From assembly GCF_047663525.1 (NCBI RefSeq), contig NC_092602.1:1557501-1621500 (forward strand): DNA of 64,000 nt, given 5' to 3'. Every line of letters starts with the position of its first letter. The stretch's first letter is position 1. Of this stretch, positions 1-11,529 are shown in pieces. The notes under the pieces were generated by a model. It saw only the letters and a program-made list of their open reading frames with translations, had not been told where the DNA came from and searched no databases. The position numbers and the translations under genes were made by a program. The stretch is from Anas platyrhynchos. Taxonomy: Eukaryota > Chordata > Aves > Anseriformes > Anatidae.

Positions 1-65
1 GATCAGAAATGGCAAGCACCATGCAGCTGACCAGCCCAGGTGACAGCTAGAGAAATAAAGTTTAC

Positions 66-179
66 CTCCCTAACTTGTATTCCTCAGGCTTATAACCAAG
101 ATGCTTGATGAGCCTCTCCACACCCTCAGCTGCTGGCCCATGCCAGTGTGGCCAGGTAGCTGGACACAAGGATTTATAC
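66..179 (-). CDS. MYO1H: MYO1H coding exon 19 (residues 634-672, converter), last exon in window
   Basis: Encodes [20 protein letters not shown] and then [17 protein letters not shown], the converter domain. The exon is complete (acceptor CTTTCAG, donor AG|GTAAAC, phase 2), so the gene continues beyond the left edge. The first IQ motif is expected within one or two further exons. Confidence 0.93.
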
Positions 180-3100
180 CTGAAAGATTAGCAAGACATC
201 AACATAAATTAAATAGCATTCGAGGAATTTCTTCTTGAACAACCACCACCAGTTTCTACTCCTCACTCAAGGCAGAAGATGCTGAAACTGATCAAAATGG
301 ATATAGGCAAAAAACACCTCTGAAGGTTACATTTAATGCATAGTAAAAAAACCTGACACCTCTGCATCTCAGAACTGGGACGTGACATTTAAACAATCCT
401 TGCTCTAAAGCCCTTACGAGAGGGCAGATTGTACCTGGCTAAAGGGAAGAACAGCTCCTCTTACCTTTGCAAGAAGAGTTCATACTTCCGCCGATACGCA
501 AAGCCAGCTCGTCTCACCCGCAAGTGCTCCATCAGTCCCAGGTATTTCACCTGATGTCGGATCAGGAAATCATCAAACTTCCCTGTGGTATGAACAGATA
601 CATTCTGGTAAATACTATCCGTGAAAGCTCACTCACACATTCATCTATTGGGACAGATAAGGAAAAATTAAATCCACAACTACCTAAGGCGACATCTTAG
701 CTGCTATCTTAACCAAGAAATATGTGTGTGTTGTACCTAGTGATACCTAAAGCCTCTCCCTCTTTATTCCATTACCTCTGCTGTGTGCTCAGCTTAATGC
801 CTTACCAGGCTCCTTGTTCTCATTTGGTTTAATACAGCGCACATAAGAAGGCTCCTTGGACATCAAGATTTCTATTAGGCTCATCAGACTGTTTTTGAAC
901 TGGGTTGCAACCTAAGATGACATTGAAAAAAGCTTGTTTAGCTTTGCAACTCAAGCACTGCAGTCAATGAAATCAACTTATTCACCGCACTCTTCTTAAA
1001 ACTAAGTAAAAGGCTGACACATGCATTAGTACCACAAAGCTTTAGAAGCATAGTTAATCATCAGTTAACTGGACAGAGTGCTTAGCTGGAATATTTGAAT
1101 CCCTGCCATACATCTGGACACGCAAGGTAGCTCTTCAGAAACTGAAGGCCACTAGATGCTGTGCACAGAGCTCATTTTAGAATGATGCATTAATAACAAC
1201 ATTAAGGTCTGTCACATTGTTTGCTGCTGTTTCAGCAACATCACTGTTGAACTGCCAGGAAGTTACCAGGAATATAACATCAGAAAGAAAGAAAAAAAAA
1301 ATCAGGACTAAGGTCAAGAACAGCAGTTAAATCAAGACTTGGGAAGTTCAGTTTATATTCAAAGTTAAGACTAGACATTGAACTCACAGTCTCTGGCCTC
1401 CTCCTGTTGTCTAGTTCTGACAGTAAAAAGCAGTCTCTAATGATTCCATTTTTAGAGTTGCACAGCACCTGAAACAGGATAAATGAGAAACTGTTATAGT
1501 TAGCATGAATGCTCTAATTATGATGCTTTTAAGCTTGAGCAGCACAGCTGTAAGGATATTTAACAGAGAACTTCAAGCAACAGTCTCTAGTGCTGAAAGT
1601 CAAAGCAGAAGTGACCCCTGCCAGTTACCTGACTTGCTTCACATGTACAGCATCACGGCTAGAAGTTATGTATCTATTAGAAGGACAGCACGTTCTGTAT
1701 TAAAGACTAATCTACAAAGTTTATGGCCCAACTTTCCAAGTTCAAGTCCTCTTAAGTCATCAGGTCACCTATGGGTCCAGCACTAAGTTGCTCTATCTGT
1801 CTTGCACATATATTCATTAAGAGCCTTTCAGTTGATTTTGATTTCATCTGAAGATAATCCTCTTCTATCTAGACAGGCTTCATGTAAGTGCAAGAACAGC
1901 ATGCCTTTTTTCCAGTCTTACCTCTTTCAGGTTTCTATATAGGAGATCATTGTTCTTTTCCAGAAATCCTGAAGAGAAAAAGAAGGTTTAATTCTGTTTG
2001 AAGGCTATGCTAAAGTTTCAAGAGCTTAGGAAAAGACCTGATTTTGCTGGGAGGCAAGAACTCAGTATACCAGCAGTCCCAGTACCCTCCCCACAGCCAC
2101 CCTGTGTCTCAGTGGGTCTGCTTAGAATATGATGGTGAGCGTTATTTATTAAGCCACTGGAATAGTGCTATTTCCTGATGTAACCACTACCAAACACTAG
2201 TTCAACAGATGCTTTCTGAGTCTGATTCTAGTCAGCGGTAGCCTGTTGCCCAAGGAGAACAGGCCAACACATTTGAGTTTATCCTTCCACAACTCAGTGC
2301 AGGTAAGTATCACTTCCATGAAAATCATCTCTGCACTGCTAAGATTCTGTAGCAGAAGAACATAAATTCATTTTTATTTTCCTTCTGAAAATTTACAAGC
2401 TGGGAATTCATGCTGCATTTGTGTTTAAGAGTTCCCAGTAACAGTATCTTCAGATATTTTGTAATTCATCTTCAGGTGGAGTTATTATCTACTGTATTGG
2501 CTTAAATGCTCAAGTAACTTCTAGTCTGACATTTTGTTCACTCACCAACAGCACAGTACGTGACTTCTCCTGCATAATGAAGGAGGCGGAAATCCACCCA
2601 ATCGATTGATTTTCGTGTTTTCTGATCTGCAAGCTTGCGACTACAGAGAGGAAAAAAAAAAAAAAAAAACACCAAGAGAAAAAGCAGCAAACAGATTTCC
2701 TCAGCTTGTAGAAAGAGACCTGCACAAAAACCATCTGTATGACTGCTGGAAGTCTATTAAATGTCTGTTCCTATCAACATGGCTCTGATTATACAGTTAT
2801 GGCCCATAATCAAAAGATTATCTGTTCATTCTTAACAGCTAATAGCAGAAGCCAGTGCTGGAAAATGGGAGTCATCTACCACACTCTACTGAAAATACCT
2901 GCAACCCATCCATTGCCATTTGGCAATGATCACCCTTTCTGGATGGTATTAAGATTTCCTCTTATAACATTTATTTAAATATATTCTCATTGCCTACGTG
3001 CTAAAAAGATCACCCGCTTCCTCAGTCTCAAGCTGAAACCAAAGGGGAAGGATTGTTTGAGGTATTTTACCCTAGAACAAGAACACAAATACAAAGGAGG

Positions 3101-6100
3101 AATCAGTTTTTGAGAACAGAAGAAAAATTTTAGTAAGCAAGGGCTGGAAAAAAAAAAAAAGAGCAACTTAATAATTTAAGTTTCAGCTTTGTAAGCAGGC
3201 ACTAACAGCACAGAATTGTGTGTCACAATAGCACATTAGTACATCAAAGTTTCCTTCCAAGAACATTACCAAGTACAGATTCTGTTTAAGTAGCTCTAGC
3301 ACTTCTATTTAAAGCTTTTAATCAGGCAGAGCAGTATTAAGGCACATTGTGGTGACAAGGAAGTTGGCTACAAATTTTCCACTTAGCTGTAATGATCAGA
3401 GATCTAGAAACAGAGACAATTCAGCAGCATGACTGAATTGATGACTAGTGAAAACCTTTCAGTAGGCTTCTGTTAGAATCTGCCAGAACAGCCTACTGTG
3501 CACGTGTTAATCAGCCAGCAAAATCAGATCTACAAACATTACAAATTGAGTACTAACTAAAATGCCACTCATTTGGGAGATTCTAGCAGGGGCACGTTTC
3601 TTTTCTCTTCAAACCCAAAGACCACACACAAAGATGAACTCCTCCAAAAGCATTTATGTACACCTCATCACCTCATAGGCTGGGTCCTGTGCTCCTCCTC
3701 TTCACAATACCTTCAGCTTTCCCTGAAGTCAGCTTGGGACAAACTAATTTAATATCCACAAGATTGGTCTTTTTTTTTTTTTTTTTTAATTATTATTGTT
3801 ATTTTTTAATGCAGTACACGCAAACATGGAATGAAGCAAGATTCAAAGATCATACCCTACCAGGTAGGGCATTACAGTGGGAGACAATGGACAGGCTGCT
3901 TAATCTTCTCCAGCACAAAGCAAAACTGTTCCCTCCCCAGTACTCTGTTACGGGTGAGAGATGGAAAGAGTTCCCTTTGTGGTAAGATACAAAGCATAAA
4001 TGCATACGTCACAAAGTGGGCATGATCTCCTACTTTCTCTTCCAGCTTTTCCAAGAAGCTCAAATCAGTTGCTTCACCAGGTCGTAAGCACTCTTCATCC
4101 TGAAGCAGCAGGCAACAGATCAAATGTTAATTCCACCTCAAGTTTGGCTATATGAGTCCACAGGAAGGTTACTAGATTTCTTACTAATTAGTGTTTGCAT
4201 TCAAAAAAGTATCATCATCACAGAAACTTGTGTGTTCAAGTCTCTTCCATGTGGAGCTGCACAATTAATTGAAATGAAAAAGAATTGAAATGAAAAAGTT
4301 TTTTTGGTATCGCAAAATACGATCCACATGAAAAACTCCAGGGAGAGTTCCCTTCAGCCTCTCCTATTTCTCCTGCCATCCCTATGAAGGCACAAAGGGT
4401 GGCTCCTTCAGATCAGCAGTTTAGGAGCAGTAACAACAGAAGGGAAAGTAAACAAGAGCAAGACCAGGAGCTCAGGAGGGAGGAAGGCAGTTCACATTCT
4501 TCCTTCCTGCCTGAGCCCTTCTGAAACATCAGGCATCAAGGCTAGCAAGTCACATAAGCACAGATGGGATGAATTGTCCTTCACATTTATAAGAGTCTGA
4601 ATAAATGGCTTCAGGTAGGAGAAAGAGAGAGAGAGAGAGGTCTAGGTCTCTTATCCTGCTGAGAAAGTTGCTGTGGAAGCAGCATAGTTCTTTTAAAATC
4701 CACACTTTTTTTAACAAGCAGATATTCTACCCTAGTCTTCAGGGTCTCTGAATACAAAATCTGGCTATTCGTTAGGTTCTGAATAATGCAGAACCATCAC
4801 ATAATTAGAAAAAAAAAAAAGTTATTATGAACCATTACAATAGAGCACAGGCAGGCACGATAGTTTAAGTAGCACAAACTCTGTTCTCACCAGAATGGAG
4901 ATTATTCCTTTATGCTTCTGCTCAACCAAGTCACAGATGATCTTATTGTTAAAATATGGAATTGGTTCCCACTGGAAATAAAAGGAGAAAAAATAAAAGG
5001 TTTATAGGGAGGGAAGTCTTTTCCCAGCAATTTTTAAGTTCTTTAGGGCCAGGCTCTGATCCCACTGAAGATCAGTATAGCAAATTAGAACCAAGCCCAG
5101 CAATCCATTCCCCCTACATCACAGTCTTCCTGTTCTCAGCAGCCTAGACAATCCTCTCTTATCTACATTAGTGCACTCCCTCTTTCAATGTCTCGCACTG
5201 TGGAGTTCATTTCTACAAGGATATTGTGCCTGTTCACCTTCTGAGTTTTGGGGACTGTCCTACTCCTTTCATAGATGATGCAAATTAAAGTCTAGGCTGA
5301 ATTACACTGCAAAAATGGTTACAGAATGGGATCCACGGCTATCCTACACATCTCACATGATGAATGCACAGATGAACTGTCCAGATTTGTGAATCTTCTC
5401 CTGGGTGAAAGAATGACGGGTATACGCTGAAGCAGAATACATTTAGGAGAAGTATTTAAAATGAGTATATAAATATACAAAAAGGATAGTTTTCCATGTG
5501 GGCAGAAGGAAACATGGCAATTAAAGAAAGCAAGATGCCTTCTTCATTGACAATCAAAAGCGTTCTGTGTAACGGCTGTTCAAAGGAATAAGAGGGGTGG
5601 GGGAATAATAAATTACCTCTATCCCTTCCAGTTCATACTCCTCCTGCTCTGCTTTCAAGGTCATCTCAATCAACAGCTGCTGGAGTTTCTCATTGCAGTA
5701 ATTAATGCAGAACTGCTCAAAGCTTCAGAGTTGTTAAGTGAGAATTAGTTTTTAATTATTTCATGAATACAATCTTATTTCTCACACCACGACCTACTAT
5801 TTCCCAGTCAAACAGTCTGAAGTGATTAGGAAAAATAGAACTTTGACTTTAGAAAGCTACTTTTTAACATGCTTTTTAGTTTTTAAAGCCTTAAATCTTC
5901 CACCTAAAATAAATAAATACTGCATATACTCTTTTTACAGTGTTATACCAATGGCTTAAATCAGGGCAAGCAGACTTAGCTAAAGCTTTCACTAGAGGGA
6001 TCAGCTAATCCAGAGCATTTGCAGACACCTGTAGCGTGTTTTTGCTGGGACAAGACTGTGCTCAAGAAGCCCTGTAGCACTCAGCACATGCTCCTGCCAC

Positions 6101-9100
6101 CAGGACAAATTACCCCAGGTCTCAGGAACTGTTGTTACCTGTTTGTGTCCAGCACTTCAAAACCATAGATATCCAGAAGGCCAATAACTGTTTTCCGAGT
6201 TGAATCCTGTGAAAGACACCATTTGCAACTGTTGTTTAGCTGATGCTTCCTCCTTGCATGATTTCATTTTTTTTTTTTCATGTAAATTTTAAACTTTCAC
6301 TTTCAGAGCTTCATGTCACACACCAATGGGGTGGCCACATCAAAGCAGGTAGTTAAGTGCTAAAACTATTTAACACACTGCCTTCCACACTTCGCTAAAC
6401 AGTTTTCCAGCTTAGAGCTGTGGGATGCCTCTACATCAATTACAAAGTGCCCAAGATATTTGGCAATGAGTGCTGTAGGGCCCCACTGGAAGAACTCTGC
6501 TCAGTGTCTAGGTGGACACTAGACCAGTTACTAACCTTGTTGGCTAGAGAGCCATTAATTTTGTTGACTAGCCAAGTGAAAGTCCGTCCATAAATTGCCT
6601 TCGCAACTGCATCCCGAGCATAGAATGCCAGATCCACGTTCAACGGGCTTAGGACCTAAAAATAAAGGTTTGCCAGATACAATAAATAACACGATAATAC
6701 AATAATACGAGCAAACTTCTGCAAAACCAGTTCACGCTTCTGGCTTGGAGAGCCAGCAGTTGTTGCAAGCTGAACATTGAGCTGCAGTATATCCGAACTG
6801 TGACTACTTAGATCTTTATTTACTATTAAAATTATTTCAATTATTTCAGTCTGGTACATCTCCACATGCCAGCAGGACTGTGAGATACTACATTTCAGAG
6901 AATACTAAATATAGAAATGTGAGGAAGAGTATTTTGATTTTTTTTTAGTTTTATTTTATTAAACTTTGTACAAAATGCTCAAAGAACACTTTATATCAGA
7001 GCTTTATTTTATTTATGCAGTCTGGTTTCCCAAGAAGCACTTCAGGGACAAAACAAAAGGAAATTGGCTCACATACACGCTGCTTGCATGTCTGTTCCTA
7101 GCTTATTAGTAGTTACTACTTCATTCAGCAGTAAAATTCATAAATAAATGAATATATATATAAATATATATATATTCCTAATGTTAAAGTCTCAGACTAG
7201 AACAGAAAGGAAACATGGGTGAGAAGGACAGCCAACATTATCTCTTTTTACTGTAACACTGCTGAGAACAGAGCTCCTCATCTGTCACTACCACTAGCTG
7301 CAGTGGCTCCCAGCTGCTAGGGTTACACAGCACTACTCCGTACCTCTTCGGATCGGGCTTCGATCTTCCGATGAGTGAGGGCTTCTTGCAGAATGGACAA
7401 GTGGACGCCTAGCAGCTGTAGAGGAATAAATACTGCTCTCAGCGTGGCCAACAGGAGATTGCTGAAACAGCATTGTATGATTGATGTGTCATCCTCCCCC
7501 CTTCAAGTGTTCACACAATGTGCTGGGGGAAAAAAAGGAGGGGGGGCTACAGTCCTACAGTTTGAGATCATTTATAGCAAGACCTGGGTATTTATATAGC
7601 TGTCTGTCTGCTTTGGGGAACAGACACAAAGAGAGAAAGAAACAGCATGGTTAAGTCTTTCTTCATACCACTTGTAATACTAGCACTACCTGGGAAGGGA
7701 AAGATACCTTTGAGATCCATTTGATCTGAGTGCCATTGCGAATGATGGCATGCCCGTTGCTATCTTCTTCAAACTGAATGTTCCCCAGGTGCAGGACACT
7801 AGCAACAATTCCAAAGAGATGCTAATACAGAGAAACACACCATTAGAAAACAGGTTGCCACAGTGTCATGAATCGTACTAATTTTCTCTGCACATGCTCA
7901 TAAACAGAGTATGGCTAGGCTGAAGGAGGTGAGTCAGACAATCTGTTTTCAGACAATCTGTTTCAGACATCACACTGTACCAAGCAATAATGTTCCCTAC
8001 TCACCCAGCCCACCCTCCTCCTCCTCACCCCTTGAAAAAGATGTCCTGTTCCATCCTTAACACATCTCCCAAGCAGGACTGCCTCCATCCCATTCAAAGG
8101 GAACACCGCACTGCTTACATTGGATTCACTTTACTGTGCTCATTCCCTTTTAATTTCCTTACCTCTAAATCTTTCTCAGTAAAGTCAATGATAGAAAAAG
8201 CTTTGCGGACTATTTTCCAGTCATTCTTGTCGTTAATAGAAAACACTTTGGCACATCGACCCTACACATTAAGAGAAAGATGAATTAGTAAAAATTTGTT
8301 GGTAAAGCAACTTTATCATCAACAACAAACACAGCCTGGCCACAATATTTTCATTTCCACTTTTCTTCAGCTTGTATAGATGCAGTCTGCACCCTGAGGC
8401 TATCACAGCCAGAACAGTTCCTGTTACAAAAGCAGATGTTTGCAAGCAATTTGCCTCTGAGTTTCATCCTAACGTGACACACAGGGAGATGTTCTCAGTG
8501 GTTTGCAGAGCACTGTCTTGGTAAGTGAAGAAAGCTGCATTTGGAGATCCCTACAATTCCAGAAGTGTGAGAGAGAAAAATTCTCACTGACCTGTATAAG
8601 ATAAGCATACTTCTGGGGATTGCGCTCCAGCCCAAGCCAACAGAGAAGATCCTTGTCTCCGCCCTCTAATAACTGGTAGAAAATATGGAAATTCCTCTCT
8701 CCGTGGTTTTGATGGACAACTCGGGATTTCTCAATCAGGTAACTGAGGATGTGCCCTCCTACCGGAGCTCCCTAGCAAAACAAAACAGTCAGATCAACAC
8801 CAGAAGCTAAGTAACATCACTGAGATGGCTGTTTATCCACACGTAGGAGGAAGAATCAGGAGATGCATGTTACTGCTGTTACTTACCTGTTTTTTCTGTT
8901 TAAGAGTTAGCATCCAACAGAAGTACAAGCTGTATTTAAAGAGTTTTCCGTCCTTCTAGTGCAACTTATGCTTCACAATAAATATATTAAGTTCCCACTG
9001 AGTACCGGCAGCATTGCCAGCAATGTAGGAAGCTTTCAGGATATATAACTAGTCGCCTTACTTACAAAATGCAAGACCTGTAAAAATAAGGTCAGAAATC

Positions 9101-11529
9101 TGCAGTGCTAGTAAGCCTTAATAAATCCTCTGCTGCCTGGTAAGTGTCCAAGAGGTCCACTGATACAGCTTGCTTTAATAGCGGTCCATTAAGTTTGTTC
9201 TCACCTTAAAATCAAATTGGATATCCATGTATTTCCCAAATCTACTTGAGTTGTCATTACGCAGAGTTTTTGCATTTCCAAAAGCCTATGGATAAATAGA
9301 TAAATTGAGTCACTTCTCATCTTATTGAGAACCTGACACTCAAAATAGGACAGAGTTCCAGTTACAAAGGTTTGCTGCATCAGCTGAGGCTCACTACAGA
9401 ATCTAGAGGGATTAAAGAAACATGAACTAATGTATTCCATAGCTTTAATTGGAACTCAGCTAAACAAATTATGTCTCTTTCTAGTGTAACCTGTAACTGA
9501 AGCCACAAGGAACTCGTGTGGTGTACAGTTTCTTCATACTCCCAGTTTCAGCTATTCTCCAGTATTAAACCAAGTTTAAAATGTCTAAATATTAAATGAC
9601 ATTAAACCCTAAGCATTTTCTCAGACATTGTGCTCTAAAGAGGCCATTCCTGAATGCAAGTGTATAGGCAGGTATGAAAGTCTTGTGGAGCGAGGCCATC
9701 AACAACTCTTTTCATTATGCCCATTTAGTTTTTACCTCCAGAACAGGATTGGACAGTAGCAGACGATCACGGACGATCTGCAGCTGCTCTGTAGTTGGAC
9801 AGGTTACTGCATAGTATTGCAAGATCTTCTTGGAAGCCTCTGTCTTTCCAGCTCCACTCTCCCCAGAGATGAGGATGAAATGGTTGTTGTATTCACTGCA
9901 CATCACCCGGTAGGCATTGTCAGCTATGGCATATCTGAACAAGGATCACAAAAATACCCAGAGATGAAGCATCCATCAGAAAGGTGTGTACTCCTCAGTT
10001 AACATCACAGGCATTGGATGTGATGGGAAAGCAGAGCTCAAAACAAAAGTCTACAACCTAGAATCTCACAGTGAAAACAGTCTCTGAGGGACAGAAAAAG
10101 CTTGTTCTTCTTCCACTGTTGCTGTAGGATTTAAACAGGCTACATGTATTTACACTGAATGTAGTTTACAGGCAGTAAAGACTCCCTCTTCTAAAGCAGA
10201 GTTTTGATTCCAGTAGAGGGAAAATCCCAACTTCTGCTTATAGAGACAGATACAAAAATAACCAGTAGTAGAGGCTTCATTGCATATGCTGATTAGCAAA
10301 GAAAGAGGAAAAACAAAAACAAAACCCAACCAACTCAAATCACCTGACAACTTCCAAACACCAACAAAATTCTGGCTGAGAATTCTGAATTTCAGATTTC
10401 CTCCCCCTCCTGGCAAGCCCAAGGAGAGGTCGTACAGGAGCATTACGCTGGTCTTGAAGGCACACACAGGACTATCGCAGTCCCTCGTCTCCTACAGTTC
10501 CCCCCAATCACTTCTGCAGTCTTTCTGTTCCCCTTTTATTCTCAGTCAGCTAAAAGACAGAAACAAATTCAACCTTACCTACTGAAAGATAAGAATATCA
10601 GCATCCACCAGACCTAGTGACATCTGGATAGACATATCCTTGTTGCTAGTACACAGCATCACAGGGGAAATCCATCATATTAATATAAGCTGAAGTTTTA
10701 AGGGTCCTACTTACAGATGTGGTGGCAGTTCAAAGAAGTTCACCCCTCGATAAAGCTGCATCTGTGTCACTGTGTAGATATCCAGCTCTTTGTAAGGGTT
10801 GACAGACACAAGAAGAGTACCAATATATGTCTGCAGGGAGAAAGACCACACACAGGTAGGAAATCTGTACCAGCACTAGAATGACAGCTCCTGAAAGAAG
10901 AGTCAAGTACAGCAGCACATTACGTAAAAACAACTGAAAAGGATGGCACAGAATGGGAAAAAAAAAGCACAACCACCTCCCTTCTCCCCCCACAAAAGAC
11001 AAACAAACAAACAGAAAACCCTCATCTACTGGCTTTACCATTTCCAAACCTCAAAGCCAACACTAAACTTCCAAAGCCTACCCCACTGATGGTGGAGTTC
11101 AATAATAAAAGCAAGCTTAGAGCCTTACATTACCACTCTGCTGGGTACTACCAACACCTAACAAGGTTTGTTGTCTCTCTGCTCAATGAAACCAAAGCTG
11201 GAAGAGTGTGCTCAGTGTTCTCTGTATTGATAGTTCTTCTGCCCCTGCAGCATCAGCTTACATCCTATCTAGGTGGGCTATACACACACCCACCCTACTA
11301 CAACCTCTTCAATCTACTACAGGTGGCATGAATCCACATGACCAACACGTGCACTAGACCACGTACTTACATAGATGAGGTTCTCTTGGTACCGCTTGCG
11401 AAGATTGTTCAGGAAGGAGGTCTCACTGGTGTGGGAGTCCAGAAGCACAAAGTCCTGCACCCCAACTCTGTCCCGGGCTATCAAAGCCCCTTCCATGTTT
11501 GCATCAGTATTATCTTCCACCTCTTCTTT
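66..11529 (-). CDS. MYO1H: Unconventional myosin-Ih, 19 coding exons, 3' part missing (gene-level entry)
   Basis: This is a single-headed class-I myosin, an actin-dependent ATPase motor that links membranes to cortical actin. The minus strand gives 19 exons that join in frame through GT-AG introns. Together they encode 671 complete codons and two bases of the next, counted from the Met codon at 11,494-11,496. Family landmarks appear in order: P-loop GESGAGKT (about 105-112), switch [10 protein letters not shown] (157-165), switch II DIYGFE (381-386), the actin-binding segment [15 protein letters not shown], and the [20 protein letters not shown] relay/SH1 region. Class-I myosins of this type are about 1,030 residues, so the end of the converter, the IQ calmodulin-binding motifs and the PH-like TH1 tail lie left of base 66. 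MYO1H rather than MYO1C is chosen from the N-terminal [19 protein letters not shown], the LVNKIN segment and the adjacency to FOXN4/ACACB. No frameshift or internal stop was seen, so the gene looks intact. Confidence 0.93.
465..582 (-). CDS. MYO1H: MYO1H coding exon 18 (residues 595-634, SH1/relay region)
   Basis: Encodes [20 protein letters not shown] and then [19 protein letters not shown]. This is the SH helix region that couples nucleotide state to the lever arm. Acceptor ACCACAG, donor AG|GTAAGA, phase 2. Confidence 0.95.
806..911 (-). CDS. MYO1H: MYO1H coding exon 17 (residues 560-595)
   Basis: Encodes [20 protein letters not shown] and then [15 protein letters not shown]. The YVRCIKPN strut motif is diagnostic for myosin heads. 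It ends at phase 1 before GTAAGG. Confidence 0.95.
1388..1468 (-). CDS. MYO1H: MYO1H coding exon 16 (residues 533-559)
   Basis: Twenty-seven codons, [20 protein letters not shown] and on to NRRRPET. This corresponds to the variable loop 2 region of myosin-I. Donor ACT|GTGAGT. Confidence 0.92.
1922..1968 (-). CDS. MYO1H: MYO1H coding exon 15 (residues 517-532)
   Basis: A 47-base exon, [16 protein letters not shown], the conserved KNNDLL segment. Acceptor CTCTTCAG, donor GAG|GTAAGA. Confidence 0.93.
2546..2640 (-). CDS. MYO1H: MYO1H coding exon 14 (residues 485-517)
   Basis: Encodes [20 protein letters not shown] and then [12 protein letters not shown]. The HYAGEVTY motif is a myosin hallmark. 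The acceptor is preceded by an unusually pure oligo-T tract (2,652-2,669). It ends at phase 1 before GTGAGT. Confidence 0.94.
2643..2669 (-). other. Extreme oligo-T polypyrimidine tract of the MYO1H exon 14 acceptor
   Basis: On the minus strand 18 uninterrupted T residues (2,652-2,669), then CCTCTCTGTAG, lead directly into exon 14. It serves as a strong U2AF-type pyrimidine tract. As a mononucleotide run it is also prone to length polymorphism. Confidence 0.75.
3770..3787. repeat. T18 homopolymer run
   Basis: Eighteen T residues followed by AATTATTATTG in a MYO1H intron. Simple sequence; on the minus strand it is an A-run with no retroposon body or target-site duplication seen. Confidence 0.8.
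4008..4099 (-). CDS. MYO1H: MYO1H coding exon 13 (residues 455-485)
   Basis: Encodes [20 protein letters not shown] and on to HAHFVT. The family segment [10 protein letters not shown] spans the exon 12/13 junction. Donor AC|GTATGC, phase 2. Confidence 0.94.
4891..4971 (-). CDS. MYO1H: MYO1H coding exon 12 (residues 428-454)
   Basis: Twenty-seven codons, [20 protein letters not shown] and on to GIISIL. Acceptor TTTCCAG, donor CTG|GTGAGA, phase 0 at both ends. Confidence 0.94.
5617..5722 (-). CDS. MYO1H: MYO1H coding exon 11 (residues 392-427, actin-binding helix)
   Basis: Completes a Ser codon, then [20 protein letters not shown] and on to EGIE. This is the lower 50-kDa helix-loop-helix that contacts actin. 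Phase 0 at its end. Confidence 0.95.
6139..6206 (-). CDS. MYO1H: MYO1H coding exon 10 (residues 370-392, switch II)
   Basis: Encodes [20 protein letters not shown]. The DIYGFE switch II motif lies at about 381-386. It ends AG|GTAACA, at phase 2. Confidence 0.95.
6536..6655 (-). CDS. MYO1H: MYO1H coding exon 9 (residues 330-369)
   Basis: Forty codons starting [20 protein letters not shown] and continuing to [19 protein letters not shown]. This is the long helix before switch II. The LVNKIN spelling favours MYO1H over MYO1C. Donor AAG|GTTAGT. Confidence 0.94.
7344..7415 (-). CDS. MYO1H: MYO1H coding exon 8 (residues 306-329)
   Basis: Twenty-four codons, [20 protein letters not shown] and on. 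The ALTHRKI segment leads into the actin-binding cardiomyopathy-loop region. Acceptor CTCTACAG, donor GAG|GTACGG. Confidence 0.92.
7708..7821 (-). CDS. MYO1H: MYO1H coding exon 7 (residues 268-305)
   Basis: Thirty-eight codons starting [20 protein letters not shown], the strongly conserved VLHLGN helix. Donor AAG|GTATCT, phase 0 at both ends. Confidence 0.93.
7935..7968. repeat. Short direct duplication in a MYO1H intron
   Basis: CAGACAATCTGTTT occurs at 7,935-7,948 and again from 7,950, separated by a single T, and a third partial CAGAC follows. It is probably a replication-slippage duplication with no evident function. Confidence 0.7.
8163..8261 (-). CDS. MYO1H: MYO1H coding exon 6 (residues 235-267)
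   Basis: Thirty-three codons including [20 protein letters not shown], the upper 50-kDa subdomain. Donor GAG|GTAAGG, phase 0 at both ends. Confidence 0.92.
8592..8771 (-). CDS. MYO1H: MYO1H coding exon 5 (residues 175-234)
   Basis: Sixty codons beginning [19 protein letters not shown] and containing the [12 protein letters not shown] stretch typical of class-I motors. Acceptor TTGCTAG, donor CAG|GTCAGT, phase 0 at both ends. Confidence 0.94.
9205..9285 (-). CDS. MYO1H: MYO1H coding exon 4 (residues 148-174, switch I)
   Basis: Twenty-seven codons starting [20 protein letters not shown]. The NDNSSRFGK segment is the myosin switch I loop that senses the ATP gamma-phosphate. Flanked by ATAG and GTGAGA, phase 0 at both ends. 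Confidence 0.95.
9736..9934 (-). CDS. MYO1H: MYO1H coding exon 3 (residues 81-147, P-loop)
   Basis: Encodes [11 protein letters not shown] and then [20 protein letters not shown]. The Walker A P-loop GESGAGKT at about 105-112 binds ATP phosphate. It ends SNPVLE before GTAAAAAC, at phase 0. Confidence 0.95.
10715..10830 (-). CDS. MYO1H: MYO1H coding exon 2 (residues 43-81)
   Basis: Encodes [20 protein letters not shown] and on to FFELPPHL, the motor-domain core with the VNPY motif near the nucleotide pocket. The acceptor is CCCTGCAG and the donor CT|GTAAGT; it ends at phase 2. Confidence 0.93.
11371..11529 (-). CDS. MYO1H: MYO1H coding exon 1 (residues 1-42, N-terminus)
   Basis: The acceptor TTGTGTTGCAG precedes 11,529 and the donor TAT|GTAAGT follows 11,371. 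The Met at 11,494-11,496 starts [20 protein letters not shown], the conserved myosin-I N-terminus. Upstream codons in this exon are open ([11 protein letters not shown]), which makes an extended N-terminus possible. It ends at phase 0. Confidence 0.93.

Larger units (their letters stand above)
180..11370 (-). other. MYO1H: MYO1H introns between recognised exons
   Basis: Eighteen introns of about 220 to 1,370 bases separate the exons listed above; the longest is 2,641-4,007. Apart from splice signals and simple sequence (T18 at 3,770-3,787; GA repeats near 4,624-4,639; AT repeats near 7,149-7,176; a duplicated 14-mer at 7,935-7,968) I see no other gene in them. The short open frames on the plus strand across this region are antisense to the exons or lie in intronic low-complexity DNA. 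Confidence 0.85.
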
